The notes under the pieces were generated by a model. It was not told the origin of the DNA, did no database searches, and worked only from the letters and a program-made list of their open reading frames with translations. Of a DNA stretch of 62,960 nucleotides, positions 17,729-28,174 are shown in pieces. Source of the DNA: Alkalibaculum sporogenes (GTDB lineage: Bacteria; Bacillota; Clostridia; Eubacteriales; Alkalibacteraceae); NCBI RefSeq assembly GCF_009362815.1, contig NZ_WHNX01000017.1, positions 1-62,960 of the forward strand, written 5' to 3'. Both the position numbers and the translations under genes were made by a program. The number at the start of each line of letters is the position of its first letter. The first letter of the stretch is position 1.

Positions 17729-19500
17729 TGAAGTTTACTTTTCGCTCTAAATTTGTATTTATTAACTTAGCCCTTGTGCTTTTAACTATGATTTTAATAG
17801 CCGTCATAGTAATACAAGGATTAATTCATAATAGTATAGGCTCTTCTCAAAGGAGATTATCTCAGTATTCAAATGAAGCTGTCTTATATATTCAACAAGA
17901 GGTTAGAGCGGATCAATCTACTTCAGATTATGACACAATATTTCTTAATAAAAGTTTATCATTAGTTGAGAGTCTATCAAATCTTTATACCACAAGAACA
18001 TTGTTATATGATCTAGACGGAAATCTTTTAAGTGATTCTGCTAATGTGGAACTTATTAGTAATGTTTCTTTAGATAATGAGGTATCAACTGCACTCTCCT
18101 TGGATAGTGGCAAATCTGTGTCCCTATATAAAAAAGTTGAAGATCGAAGTAGAATTTACTCTGCAGCCCCGATATATATCGATGATCATAAAATTGGCGT
18201 TGTTGCTTTAATATATTCTCTAGAATTTATGGATACTACTATTCAACAGATAATTACTTTATTTATTTTTTCGTCTTTATTTAGTATGATAATTCTTATT
18301 ATCCTTAGTAATTACATGGCTAAGTCTATTCTAAAACCTATAAGGTTATTGGTTGACTCCACTAAGAAAGTATCTCAAGGATACTATTCTGAATTAATTA
18401 AGTACGATGTAAAAGATGAGGTAGGCGAATTAACAAGTAATTTCAATAATATGACTCTAAATATTTCAGATAAAATAACTGAAATTGAAGAAGAAAAATA
18501 CAAGTTATCTGCAATTATTTCATCTATCGATGATGGAATATTTGCAATAAGTCAAAATTTTGATATCTTGATGGTTAATGAAAAAGCAAAGGAGATTTTA
18601 AATACAAGTGAAAATGAATTTGAAAGCTCTATTTTAGACAATACCCCATTTTTAAAAGATATGGTGGAAGCTGTATTGCGAGAAGAAAATGATATAGTAA
18701 CAGAAGTGAACTTCTCTAATAAGCACCTTCTACTACTTGCAAGTTCTATTATGCATAATCAAAACACTCTTGGTGTATTAATTGTTATAAGAGATAACAC
18801 TAAGTTATACGAAGTAGAAAAACAACAAAAGAAATTTTTAAGTAATGTTTCTCATGAACTTAGGACTCCATTAACTACTATTATAGGATACACGGATTTA
18901 TTACAGCGTAGAGGAACAGATAATGTTGAATTAACTAACAAGAGTATAGACAACATAAATAGAGAAGGTAAAAGACTGCTTAGATTAGTTAATGATTTAC
19001 TATCACTGTCTAAATACGATCAGATTGATTTCGATATTATTTTTACGAGTGTTGATATCAATATGCTTCTAGAAGATGTTATCTATCAAATGAAAGTAAA
19101 AAGTCAGAAGTACAATATAGATATACTTTACAACACATCAGAACTTCCTCGTGTAAGAGGTGATAACGACAGACTAAAACAAGTGTTTATCAATATTTTA
19201 GACAATGCAATTAAATATTCTAATTCAGGTGATGTAATTAATGTAGTCGCTACACATTATGATAATTACGTAGAAATATCTGTAAGGGACTACGGTCCTG
19301 GTGTGCCCGAAGAATATTTAGAAAGAATTTTCGATGCTTTCTACAGAGTAGATGAGGCAAGATCTCGGGAATTTGGAGGTACAGGCTTAGGATTATCTAT
19401 AGTTAAAAGCATTGTAGACAGGCACAATGGAAAAGTATACATGGAAAGTAAAGATAGAGAAGGCACTATGGTTGTGGTTAAACTTTTAAAGGAAAATTAA
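17728..19500 (+). CDS. Sensor histidine kinase, WalK-like (HAMP-PAS-HisKA-HATPase)
   Basis: 590 residues: TM1 about 9-32, an extracytoplasmic sensor of about 130 residues, TM2 about 170-192, HAMP about 193-245, PAS about 255-365, HisKA with phosphoacceptor His in FLSNVSHELRTPLTT (about 375), and HATPase with N-box NILDNAIKYS and G-boxes VRDYGPGVP and GTGLGLSIVKSI. Architecture and length are those of Firmicutes WalK. It should phosphorylate the coupled regulator. The next gene encodes a lipoprotein that may act on its outer domain, as YycH and YycI do by other means in Bacillus. Confidence 0.88.
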   Translation: MKFTFRSKFVFINLALVLLTMILIAVIVIQGLIHNSIGSSQRRLSQYSNEAVLYIQQEVRADQSTSDYDTIFLNKSLSLVESLSNLYTTRTLLYDLDGNLLSDSANVELISNVSLDNEVSTALSLDSGKSVSLYKKVEDRSRIYSAAPIYIDDHKIGVVALIYSLEFMDTTIQQIITLFIFSSLFSMIILIILSNYMAKSILKPIRLLVDSTKKVSQGYYSELIKYDVKDEVGELTSNFNNMTLNISDKITEIEEEKYKLSAIISSIDDGIFAISQNFDILMVNEKAKEILNTSENEFESSILDNTPFLKDMVEAVLREENDIVTEVNFSNKHLLLLASSIMHNQNTLGVLIVIRDNTKLYEVEKQQKKFLSNVSHELRTPLTTIIGYTDLLQRRGTDNVELTNKSIDNINREGKRLLRLVNDLLSLSKYDQIDFDIIFTSVDINMLLEDVIYQMKVKSQKYNIDILYNTSELPRVRGDNDRLKQVFINILDNAIKYSNSGDVINVVATHYDNYVEISVRDYGPGVPEEYLERIFDAFYRVDEARSREFGGTGLGLSIVKSIVDRHNGKVYMESKDREGTMVVVKLLKEN

Positions 19501-19590
19501 TTTTACACCATTTTTACATTATGTTGTTCATTTCATTATATGAACCTTGTAAAATAGAATAGTAAAATAACCTCCTAAGGAGATGTGAAA

Positions 19591-20775
19591 GTGCATAAAA
19601 TAAAATTAATCATTATAGTACTTCTTTCTATCATATTAGCAGGATGTACCCCTTTATTTTTAAGAGATAGCGAACCCAAAATATTAAATAATGCTACTGG
19701 TCTAACCGATAGTGAAACCTTATTGCAAAGCTCCTTAGAATCTAATCAGGAAGTTTTGATTAAAAGTATCAATAGCAATTTAATAGATGGATTAGTTTAT
19801 GATATATCAAGTGATGGTAAAACGCTCTTATTAGGTAGCCCCTCTAGCTCAATAAGCGGGAATATAGAGTCTGCTGGTATTTACTCGAATCTACACACTT
19901 ACAATATAAAGAACAATCAATTAAAGCAAGTGCTCTTGTCTTCAAAAGAACAAGTAAATGCCTTATTTGATAAAAAACACAAAGGTATGATTTATGTCGA
20001 ATACAATAGAGATCCAGATGGAAAAGCAATCGAAGATTCATACCGGTTAAACTGGACAAATAATGAAGGTAGCCAAACAAAAAATTTATCTACATCTGAC
20101 GAAAGTGTTTCACCTAAATTTTCTATGGTAAATAATGAATTAGTCATATACGGTAATACAAAAGGTCAAATAAAGATAGTGGAGCTTCGTAGCATCTCTC
20201 GTCAAAGTATATATAGAAAAACTTATAATTTAACTGAAAACTTAAATATATATAAAGTTGACTATTATGAAGATTACAATTTAGCCTTTTTCTTAGCCCT
20301 AAATCCTAAAACAAAGGACATGGACTTGTATTATGCTAATTTAGCTCAGACAGAGGTTGTTCCACGTTTAATTCACAAAAATGTTACTGACTTTAATATT
20401 TCTACTGAGAATGCCAGTGTTTTGTATAATGCAAAAGGCGAAAAGTCTAATCAGTTAATAAGTGTTGATATGTACTATAATAATACTGTTGTTTATGAAG
20501 GTCCCATATCGATGTTTTATTTTACTCCTGATGAAAATAAAATCATCTATGGTGAGAAGATAGATGATTCATCCAATAACCAAAATATTTGGATAATGAA
20601 TTCAGATGGAACTCAAAGTACCCAATTAGCTTCTAATTTGAGAATAGCCGGTGATAGAATTATTTTTAACTCAAATAATGATTCTATATTCTTTTCAGTA
20701 TTTCAGCTAGAAAGCAAAGAATCTAACACCTTAAATTATAAGGTATATAATATCGAATACTCATATAAATACTAA
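19591..20775 (+). CDS. Lipoprotein with TolB-like beta-propeller repeats
   Basis: A 394-residue exported protein. The GTG at 19591 is chosen because AAGGAG lies 8 nt upstream; it gives the signal peptide MHKIKLIIIVLLSIILAGC with lipobox LAGC and lipidated Cys19. The mature part has WD40-like/PD40 blades, clearest in LVYDISSDGKTLLLGS, FTPDENKIIYG and NIWIMNSDGTQSTQLASN. It lies 90 nt after the kinase on the same strand, so it may be an outer-face partner or target of the kinase. I do not recognise a named family. A strong terminator follows. Confidence 0.75.
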   Translation: MHKIKLIIIVLLSIILAGCTPLFLRDSEPKILNNATGLTDSETLLQSSLESNQEVLIKSINSNLIDGLVYDISSDGKTLLLGSPSSSISGNIESAGIYSNLHTYNIKNNQLKQVLLSSKEQVNALFDKKHKGMIYVEYNRDPDGKAIEDSYRLNWTNNEGSQTKNLSTSDESVSPKFSMVNNELVIYGNTKGQIKIVELRSISRQSIYRKTYNLTENLNIYKVDYYEDYNLAFFLALNPKTKDMDLYYANLAQTEVVPRLIHKNVTDFNISTENASVLYNAKGEKSNQLISVDMYYNNTVVYEGPISMFYFTPDENKIIYGEKIDDSSNNQNIWIMNSDGTQSTQLASNLRIAGDRIIFNSNNDSIFFSVFQLESKESNTLNYKVYNIEYSYKY

Positions 20776-20815
20776 AAATAAGAACTTCTAGTTTATTCTA
20801 GAAGTTCTTATTTTT
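20776..20815. terminator. Bidirectional terminator between the lipoprotein gene and pyk
   Basis: AAGAACTTCTAG and CTAGAAGTTCTT form a perfect 12-bp stem with a 6-nt loop, flanked by A-rich and T-rich sides, so it can end transcription from both directions. Confidence 0.9.
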
Positions 20816-20823
20816 ACACTACC

Positions 20824-22569
20824 TTACATTACAGTTGCCTTACCATTGTATATCAGACCTCTTTGAGGATCTATCGTTACTATAGTTCCATCTTCTATTA
20901 GCTTTAAACATTCTTTAGCTCCTACTACTATTGGAATTCCAAATTGAAGTGCTGCAATTGCACCTTGAGATGTTAAACCAGCTTCTTCAGTGATAACTCC
21001 CGAGGCTTCTTTCACATAAGATATATTGTCTCTATCTACGCCGTAGGTTACAACAATATCACCTTTTTCGAATTTGTCATTCTTATTTTGATCAATTATC
21101 CTCGCTACTCCTGTTGCTGCTTGTTTTCCAATACCAGCACCCCGGATAATTACATCTCCTATTGTTTGTACTTTAATCATATTAGTTGCTCCCTTTACAC
21201 CTAATGGCAGACCTGCACTTATTACTACTAAATCACCTAAATTTACTAAGCCTTGATTTACTACTGTTAAAATTGATTTTTTAAACATACTATCTGTATC
21301 GTTAAAACAGTCAGTTTCTACACATTGAATACCCCATACTAATGATAGTAGTCTAACTACTCTTTCGTCATCTGTTAATGCAATAATTGGTGATGTAGGT
21401 CTGAATTTAGATGCCATTCTCGCTGTATAACCTGATGATGTAACAGTTATAATAGCAGACGCTTTGAGCTGTTCTGCAGTAGAACAAGTTGCATGGCTTA
21501 TTACATTTGTTACTGAAGTATCTCCAGAAAAATGATGTGTCATTAATCTTCTATATTCTGAAGAGGTTTCTGTTTTAATAGCTATTCGCACCATAGTCTC
21601 TACAGATTCTATAGCGTATTTCCCTGCTGCAGTCTCTCCTGATAGCATAATTGCATCAGTACCATCAAATATCGCATTTGCTACATCTGTAACTTCTGCT
21701 CTTGTAGGTCTTGGATTTCTAATCATAGAATCTAACATCTGCGTAGCTGTAATAACAGGTTTACCTAATACATTACATTTTTTTATTATTTCCTTTTGAA
21801 CTAATGGTACTTCTTCAGGAGAAATTTCTACTCCTAAATCTCCTCTAGCCACCATTATACCATCAGAAATATCGATAATAGAGTCTATATTGTCGACACC
21901 TTCTCTATTCTCTATTTTTGATATTATTTGAATATGTTCACCATTATTTTCTTCTAAAATTCTTCTTATTTCTATAACATCATCTGTTTTTCTGATAAAT
22001 GATGCTGCAATATAATCAATATCTTCTTTTATACCAAACACTATATCATCAATATCTTTTTCCGTTATAGCAGGTAGCTTAATTGCCGTATCTGGGAAAT
22101 TTAGACTCTTATTGTTCTTTAACTCCCCACCATTTTCAACATTACATATTATATCATTTCCATTAATATCATCTACCACAAATTGTAATAGGCCATCATC
22201 TGCAAGTATTGCATCACCTATTTTTAGTTCTTGGGGTAACTTATCATAGGTTATTGCTACTTTCTTTTCATTTCCAATTATTTCTTCTGTAGTTAAAATA
22301 AATTGATCATTTTTTTCTAGATTTATTACTCCATTTTCAAACTGCTTAATCCTGACTTCTGGGCCTTTAGTATCTAACATAATAGCTATAGGCACATTCA
22401 ATTTTTTTCTGACTTTTTTAATTAAATCAATTTTTTTCTTATGTTCACTGTGAATCCCATGTGAAAAGTTAATTCTCGCAACATTCATACCACTTTCAAT
22501 AAGCTTAGTTATTAACTCTTCTGAATCACTTGAAGGCCCTAGTGTACAAACGACTTTAGTTTTTTTCAT
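20824..22569 (-). CDS. pyk: Pyruvate kinase with C-terminal PEP-utilizer domain
   Basis: 581 residues. It converts PEP and ADP to pyruvate and ATP in the cytoplasm, the last step of glycolysis. Signatures: KVVCTLGPSS at the start, the catalytic block IISKIENREGVDN with active-site Lys (about 220), the DGIMVARGDLGVE loop and MLSGETAAGKYA. The extra roughly 110 residues at the end form the PEP-synthase-like swivelling domain found in Bacillus-type pyruvate kinases. In that domain the position of the TSH motif reads LTSQGA, so the usual His is a Gln. It is the last gene of dnaE-pfkA-pyk, 10 nt after pfkA, with AGGAGG before the ATG. Confidence 0.97.
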   Translation of the reverse strand: MKKTKVVCTLGPSSDSEELITKLIESGMNVARINFSHGIHSEHKKKIDLIKKVRKKLNVPIAIMLDTKGPEVRIKQFENGVINLEKNDQFILTTEEIIGNEKKVAITYDKLPQELKIGDAILADDGLLQFVVDDINGNDIICNVENGGELKNNKSLNFPDTAIKLPAITEKDIDDIVFGIKEDIDYIAASFIRKTDDVIEIRRILEENNGEHIQIISKIENREGVDNIDSIIDISDGIMVARGDLGVEISPEEVPLVQKEIIKKCNVLGKPVITATQMLDSMIRNPRPTRAEVTDVANAIFDGTDAIMLSGETAAGKYAIESVETMVRIAIKTETSSEYRRLMTHHFSGDTSVTNVISHATCSTAEQLKASAIITVTSSGYTARMASKFRPTSPIIALTDDERVVRLLSLVWGIQCVETDCFNDTDSMFKKSILTVVNQGLVNLGDLVVISAGLPLGVKGATNMIKVQTIGDVIIRGAGIGKQAATGVARIIDQNKNDKFEKGDIVVTYGVDRDNISYVKEASGVITEEAGLTSQGAIAALQFGIPIVVGAKECLKLIEDGTIVTIDPQRGLIYNGKATVM

Positions 22570-22579
22570 AAAATTCCTC

Positions 22580-23539
22580 CTAGATTGATAGTATATCTGA
22601 TATTTTATATGCTTCTACATCAAATTTCTTTTCTATTTCTAATGCTTCATTAATACCCATATCAATATATTTATTATCTCTGATACACGTTACTCTACTA
22701 CTTTGTCCTTCGATAAGTAAGTTTACAGCCATATTTCCCATCCTACTAGCTAATATTCTATCAAAGGAAGATGGACTACCACCTCTTTGTATATATCCTA
22801 GGTTTGTCCCCCTTGTAACTACTCCTGTTCTTTCTTCAATTCCCTTGCATAAATCATCAAAGCTTCCTGCCCCTTCAGATAGTATTATAATACTGTGTAG
22901 TTTTCCTCTATCTTTTCCTTTTAGCAATTTTTCGCATATTATATCTAGATTATACTCTTGCTCAGGAACGATTATAGATTCAGCTCCTCCTGCTAAACCA
23001 GCAAATAAGGCAATATCACCACAATCTCGCCCCATAACTTCCACGACATTAACTCTATTATGTGAACTTGTTGTATCTCTAATTTTTCCTATAGCATCTA
23101 ATGCAGTATTAAGTGCAGTGTCAAATCCGATAGAATAATCAGTACATCCAATATCATTATCAATTGTTCCTGGAATCCCTATAGTATTTACACCTCTATT
23201 ACTTAAAGCTTGGGCACCTTTGAATGATCCATCTCCACCAATAACAATAAGGCTCTCTATATTATAATCATTTAGTATCTTAACTCCTTTTTTTTGTCCT
23301 GCTTCTGTTTTGAAATATTCAGATCGTGAAGATCTTAAGATAGTTCCTCCTCTATGAATAATATCTGCAACAGAATATATATTCATTGGTTCTATGTCTT
23401 GTTCTAATAAGCCAGTATATCCTCTTTTGATTCCGAACACTTCTACTTTATTATACATAGCAGTTCTTACAATAGCTCTTATGGCTGCATTCATCCCTGG
23501 TGCATCTCCACCACTAGTTAAAACTCCGATTCTCTTCAT
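22580..23539 (-). CDS. pfkA: ATP-dependent 6-phosphofructokinase
   Basis: 319 residues, the standard bacterial length. Phosphorylates fructose 6-phosphate to fructose 1,6-bisphosphate. Seen: [17 protein letters not shown] (ATP site), GGDGSFKGA, catalytic GTIDNDI, substrate-binding [12 protein letters not shown] and [14 protein letters not shown]. Conserved Arg residues for allosteric PEP/ADP control are present. Middle gene of the dnaE-pfkA-pyk operon; with pyk it allows joint control of the two committed glycolytic steps. Confidence 0.97.
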   Translation of the reverse strand: MKRIGVLTSGGDAPGMNAAIRAIVRTAMYNKVEVFGIKRGYTGLLEQDIEPMNIYSVADIIHRGGTILRSSRSEYFKTEAGQKKGVKILNDYNIESLIVIGGDGSFKGAQALSNRGVNTIGIPGTIDNDIGCTDYSIGFDTALNTALDAIGKIRDTTSSHNRVNVVEVMGRDCGDIALFAGLAGGAESIIVPEQEYNLDIICEKLLKGKDRGKLHSIIILSEGAGSFDDLCKGIEERTGVVTRGTNLGYIQRGGSPSSFDRILASRMGNMAVNLLIEGQSSRVTCIRDNKYIDMGINEALEIEKKFDVEAYKISDILSI

Positions 23540-23569
23540 ATTAACCTCTCCCTTTGTTATTTATATTAC

Positions 23570-26500
23570 TTAATTTACATGAATATTGTCACTGCCAAAC
23601 ATCTTTGATAGTTCACCAATTAAATCTTCATTTAAGTTAACCCATAATTCTTTGTTTGATTTAAATTTTTTATCAGTATTTTTTATCGATAATATAACAG
23701 GTGTACTACCTGGATACTTTACTAGTACATCCTTAACTCTATTTATAGTCCCATTAGACATTTCTGGGATCATAATTTCTATATTTTTATGTTCTTGTTT
23801 TTCTTGATATTCTCCTGGTTGTTCGAGTTCAACCATGCTCTCACAGAGAATACTGGGTGATTGTTCTTCGTTAAAGTTTATTTTACCCTTAATTAGTACG
23901 GACTTATCAAGAATAATCAATTTTTCATATTTTGAATAAATTTTTGGGAAAACAACGATATCTATACTACCGAATAAATCCTCTAATGTTAAAAAGCACA
24001 TCATATTATTCTTTTTGGTTAGTAAATTCTTTTTATTAGTTATCATGCCACCAACTGTAACTATGTTTCCATCCTTTACTCCTGATGCAACAAGTTCATC
24101 ATAATTATTAATAGTGCTACTATTTAGTGAAACTCTACTTAAAAGAATTTTTTCATACTTTCTAAGTGGGTGTCCTGTTATATATAAGCCCAACATCTCT
24201 TTTTCCATTGCTAACTTCATATCTTCTTCAAATTCTTGAATTTGAGGCAAGGATTCATGAACCATATTGTGTTGTTGTATATTTTGAAATAATGATATTT
24301 GTCCCTCAATATTAGTTTTCTTGTCCATATTTATATTATCGATAATCTTTTCATATACATTCATTAATTGTGATCTATATACCGATAAAGAATCAAAGGC
24401 GCCACATTTTATTAGACTTTCTACTGCTCTTTTATTTAATACTTTACTATTATTTTTTTGGCAAAAATCTGTAAATGATTTGTATTTATCTTTTTGTCTA
24501 CTAGAGATAATAGATTTTATAGGGTTATCACCTACATTCTTAACCGCAGCTAAGCCAAATCTTATATTTTCACCTACTACAGTAAATTTTTCATGGCTTT
24601 CATTTACATCAGGAGGCAATACATTTATGCCCATATTTCTACAATTCATTATATAAAGAGCTATTTTACCATCATTACCCATCACACTTGTTAACAAAGC
24701 AGCCATAAATTCAATAGGATAATACTTTTTAAGCCAAGCAGTTTGGTAAGCAATAACAGCATAGGCAGCAGCATGAGATTTATTAAATGCATAATTTGCA
24801 AAGTCGATCATCTGGTCAAATATTTTATTAGCTTGTTTTGAACTTACTCCTCTTCGAAGTGCACCTTCAACTACGATATTACCTTGTTCATCAACTTCCC
24901 CATTGATAAACACGTGTCTCTCTTCTTCCATAACTTGCATTTTTTTCTTTGACATAGCTCTTCTTACTAAATCACTTCTAGCCATTGAGTAACCTGCTAC
25001 ATCTCTTACTATTTTCATAACTTGCTCTTGATAAACCATACAACCATATGTTACTTTTAGTGTCTGTTCAAGCACCTCATGTATATACTGTATTTTTTCC
25101 GGTTTCTTTTTATTTTCAATATACGTCGGTATAGAGTCCATTGGGCCTGGCCGATACAGAGAAATTCCTGCAATTATATCCTCAAATGAATCAGGTTTTA
25201 AATTATTCATAAATTTTTGCATTCCACTGCTTTCTAATTGGAATACTCCTAATGTATCTCCACTTGATATCAATTCATAGACTAATTTATCCTCAAGATC
25301 TATATTTTCTAGAGAAATATTTATATTCTTGCTCAATGCTATATTATCTAATGTATCACGTATAACAGTCAAAGTCCTAAGTCCTAAGAAATCCATTTTT
25401 AATAAGCCTAGTTCTTCTAATAATGTCATGGGAAATTGTGTTGTTATAATTTCATTGTTTTTATAAAGGGGCACATATTCTACTAAAGGCTTATTTGATA
25501 TTACCACACCTGCAGCATGAGTTGATGCATGCCTAGATAGCCCCTCTAAAGATCTGGATAATTCGATTAGACGATTGACTTCACTATCTTCATCCATCAT
25601 CTTAGATATATTAGGATTTCCTTTTATAGCCTTTTCAATATTCATCCCTATTTCCATTGGAATTTCCTTTGCTACTCTATCAACTACACTATATGACATA
25701 TCTAGAGATCTTCCAACATCTCTAATGGCTGCTCTTGCTGCCATAGTTCCAAATGTAATAATCTGTGCTACACGGTCACTACCATATTTATCTACCACAT
25801 AATCTATTACTTCTTGCCTTCTCTCATAGCAAAAATCTATATCTATATCCGGCATTGTAACCCTATCAGGATTCAAGAATCGTTCAAACAAAAGATCGTA
25901 TTTTATTGGGTCTACTGTTGTTATATCTAAGGTATACGATACTAAACTACCAGCGGCACTACCCCTGCCTGGTCCCACCATAATATAATTATCCTTTGCA
26001 TACTTAATAAAATCCCATACAATTAAAAAGTATTCATTATATCCCATGGAATCAATAACAGATAATTCATATTCCATTCTTTGCTTGAGTCCTTCAGTAA
26101 TATCATCATATTTATTTTGCAGACCCTCATAGCATAATTCCCGTAAGTAATTTCTCTCGCAAATACCTTCTGGAAGAGGATAAGTTGGCAAATGCATATT
26201 ATCAAAGCTAATAGATAGATCGCATTTTGCAGCTATCAAATTGCTATTTTCAATAGCCTGCGGTATGTGATTAAAAAGCGAATACATTTCATCATAAGAC
26301 TTTAGGTAGAATTCATCACTTGGAAACTTCATCCTATCTGTTTGCGCTACATTACTAGCAGTCTGTATACATAGCAATACGTCATGACTCTGAGCATCTT
26401 CTTTTTTGACATAGTGAACGTCATTTGTTGCAACTAACTGTACATTGGTTTCTTTAGATATTTGAACTAATATTTCATTAACTTTTATTTGTTCTGCCAT

Positions 26501-27034
26501 ATTATGATTTTGAACTTCTAAGTAAAAATCATCTTCAAATAACTCTTTATATCGCAAAGTCAATTCTTTGGCTCTTTTATTGTCATTATTCATTATTGCT
26601 CTAGGTATATCTCCTGCTAAACAAGCACTTAAACAAATAAGCCCTTCTTTATGAGCTTCTAAAAACTCCATATCTATTCTAGGTTTATAATAAAATCCGT
26701 CTATAAAACCCGTAGATACGATCTTCATTAGATTTTTATAACCTTCATTGTTTTTTGCGAGTAAAACCAAATGACCAGGGTTTGAATCTTGCTTGGAATC
26801 TTTATCATGCAGGCTTCTTGGTGCCGTATATACTTCGCACCCTATTATTGGTTTTATGCCTTGCACGATACACTCTTTATAAAAATCTATAATCCCAAAC
26901 ATGACTCCATGGTCAGTTATAGCCAAGCTTTCCATGCCGAGTTCCTTAGCTCTAAGAATTACATCCTTAATGCGACTAAAACCATCTAATAAACTAAATT
27001 CAGTATGTACATGTAAATGGGTAAAATTTTTCAT
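23570..27034 (-). CDS. dnaE: DNA polymerase III alpha subunit (DnaE type)
   Basis: About 1154 residues of replicative or error-prone DNA polymerase alpha subunit. The N-terminal PHP domain begins FTHLHVHTEFSLLDG; the palm has PDIDIDFCYERR (catalytic Asp residues near 400) and GPGRGSAAGSLV; thumb and fingers carry RPGPMDSIP and SKKKMQVME; an OB-fold near residue 990 (VTVGGMITNKKNL) precedes a short tail. Clostridia also have PolC, so this is probably the DnaE that extends primers. The start at 27034 is preferred (AAGGGA 9 nt upstream) over a TTG at 27052. First gene of dnaE-pfkA-pyk. Confidence 0.97.
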   Translation of the reverse strand: MKNFTHLHVHTEFSLLDGFSRIKDVILRAKELGMESLAITDHGVMFGIIDFYKECIVQGIKPIIGCEVYTAPRSLHDKDSKQDSNPGHLVLLAKNNEGYKNLMKIVSTGFIDGFYYKPRIDMEFLEAHKEGLICLSACLAGDIPRAIMNNDNKRAKELTLRYKELFEDDFYLEVQNHNMAEQIKVNEILVQISKETNVQLVATNDVHYVKKEDAQSHDVLLCIQTASNVAQTDRMKFPSDEFYLKSYDEMYSLFNHIPQAIENSNLIAAKCDLSISFDNMHLPTYPLPEGICERNYLRELCYEGLQNKYDDITEGLKQRMEYELSVIDSMGYNEYFLIVWDFIKYAKDNYIMVGPGRGSAAGSLVSYTLDITTVDPIKYDLLFERFLNPDRVTMPDIDIDFCYERRQEVIDYVVDKYGSDRVAQIITFGTMAARAAIRDVGRSLDMSYSVVDRVAKEIPMEIGMNIEKAIKGNPNISKMMDEDSEVNRLIELSRSLEGLSRHASTHAAGVVISNKPLVEYVPLYKNNEIITTQFPMTLLEELGLLKMDFLGLRTLTVIRDTLDNIALSKNINISLENIDLEDKLVYELISSGDTLGVFQLESSGMQKFMNNLKPDSFEDIIAGISLYRPGPMDSIPTYIENKKKPEKIQYIHEVLEQTLKVTYGCMVYQEQVMKIVRDVAGYSMARSDLVRRAMSKKKMQVMEEERHVFINGEVDEQGNIVVEGALRRGVSSKQANKIFDQMIDFANYAFNKSHAAAYAVIAYQTAWLKKYYPIEFMAALLTSVMGNDGKIALYIMNCRNMGINVLPPDVNESHEKFTVVGENIRFGLAAVKNVGDNPIKSIISSRQKDKYKSFTDFCQKNNSKVLNKRAVESLIKCGAFDSLSVYRSQLMNVYEKIIDNINMDKKTNIEGQISLFQNIQQHNMVHESLPQIQEFEEDMKLAMEKEMLGLYITGHPLRKYEKILLSRVSLNSSTINNYDELVASGVKDGNIVTVGGMITNKKNLLTKKNNMMCFLTLEDLFGSIDIVVFPKIYSKYEKLIILDKSVLIKGKINFNEEQSPSILCESMVELEQPGEYQEKQEHKNIEIMIPEMSNGTINRVKDVLVKYPGSTPVILSIKNTDKKFKSNKELWVNLNEDLIGELSKMFGSDNIHVN

Positions 27035-27151
27035 CCTAAAAAATCCCTTCAACTTATCTTAACTACAAGTTTGTCTTGCTATATAAGATTATATACTACT
27101 TATATAATATTATAAATGTATATATCGCTTACGTCAACAACTTGTCCCTCC

Positions 27152-27167
27152 GGGTCAAATTTGACCC
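27152..27167. repeat. 16-nt perfect palindrome upstream of dnaE
   Basis: GGGTCAAATTTGACCC is its own reverse complement and lies 118 nt upstream of the dnaE start and 57 nt after the whiA stop. It could be an operator for the dnaE operon or a termination hairpin for the upstream operon; there is no T-run on either side. Confidence 0.5.
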
Positions 27168-27223
27168 TATGTGCATACATTATATTTAAGTTTGAGAATT
27201 ATGACAAAAGTATTGAGTTCTTA

Positions 27224-28171
27224 TTAATTCAATCCTATAGATTTTGCTATTTCCTCTATTTTCTTAAATCTATGATTAATACCTGATTTGCCTACTGGAG
27301 GTTCTAGTAGCTCTCCTAATTCCTTTAGGGATGCATCCTCATAGTTTAACCTTAATTCTGCTACTTCTTTAAGCTTTTGAGGTAATTTCTCTAGCCCCAT
27401 ATGTTCTTTTATATATTCAATCGACTCTATTTGCCTATATGCCGCATCTACAGTTTTGGTCAAGTTAGCAGTTTCACAGTTGACAATTCTATTTACATTA
27501 TTTCTCATTTCTTTCATGATCCTGATATTTTCTATATTTAATAAGGTCTTATGTGCACCGATGATATTTAATAAGGTAACAATTTGTTCTCCTTCTTTTA
27601 AATACACAATATAGTTATTTTTTCTTTGTATACACTTTGCTGTTAAATTGTAACTATTAATCAATTTCAATAGTTGTTCCGCATATTCTTTATTATGACA
27701 AGTAAATTCTAAGTGATATGCCTTATCTGGATTAGATATAGAACCACCTCCTAAAAAAGCTCCTCTTATTGCTGCTCTTTTACAACATGAACGACTTGTA
27801 AATTTCTTCGGAATATCATAATCTAAAGTAATAAAACCATCATTGTTTTTTAATATATGTAATTCCAAAAGGATGTGTAGTGTTTCTTCTTGTGATGGAA
27901 CCTTTACAGTGTATACATTCCTATTAATGAATTGCCTATTTTTTGAAACACTAACTTTTGCATTCACTTTATAGTTTGCTTTTAGTATTTTGAATCCTCT
28001 TCTTGCAATAGCTGCATTTTCAGTTCTAATATTAAAACTGACTTTGTTATTTCCTTCAAAACTTATAGTTCCACACATATGAAACAAACTTGATAATTCT
28101 GCTAGCATACAGCAATTATCATCGTAAGATAAAGCACAAATTTCACTTTTAGTTTCAGATGAAAAGCTCAT
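27224..28171 (-). CDS. whiA: DNA-binding protein WhiA
   Basis: 315 residues with the two-part WhiA layout: an N-terminal LAGLIDADG homing-endonuclease-like domain (GAFLGGGSISNPDKAYHLEF, about 130-150, without catalytic acidic residues needed for cleavage) and a C-terminal helix-turn-helix (LKELGELLEPPVGKSGINHR). WhiA binds DNA and influences chromosome segregation, cell division or sporulation depending on the lineage. It ends the PHP-rapZ-yvcK-whiA cluster, 3 nt after yvcK. Confidence 0.95.
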   Translation of the reverse strand: MSFSSETKSEICALSYDDNCCMLAELSSLFHMCGTISFEGNNKVSFNIRTENAAIARRGFKILKANYKVNAKVSVSKNRQFINRNVYTVKVPSQEETLHILLELHILKNNDGFITLDYDIPKKFTSRSCCKRAAIRGAFLGGGSISNPDKAYHLEFTCHNKEYAEQLLKLINSYNLTAKCIQRKNNYIVYLKEGEQIVTLLNIIGAHKTLLNIENIRIMKEMRNNVNRIVNCETANLTKTVDAAYRQIESIEYIKEHMGLEKLPQKLKEVAELRLNYEDASLKELGELLEPPVGKSGINHRFKKIEEIAKSIGLN

Positions 28172-28174
28172 ATT

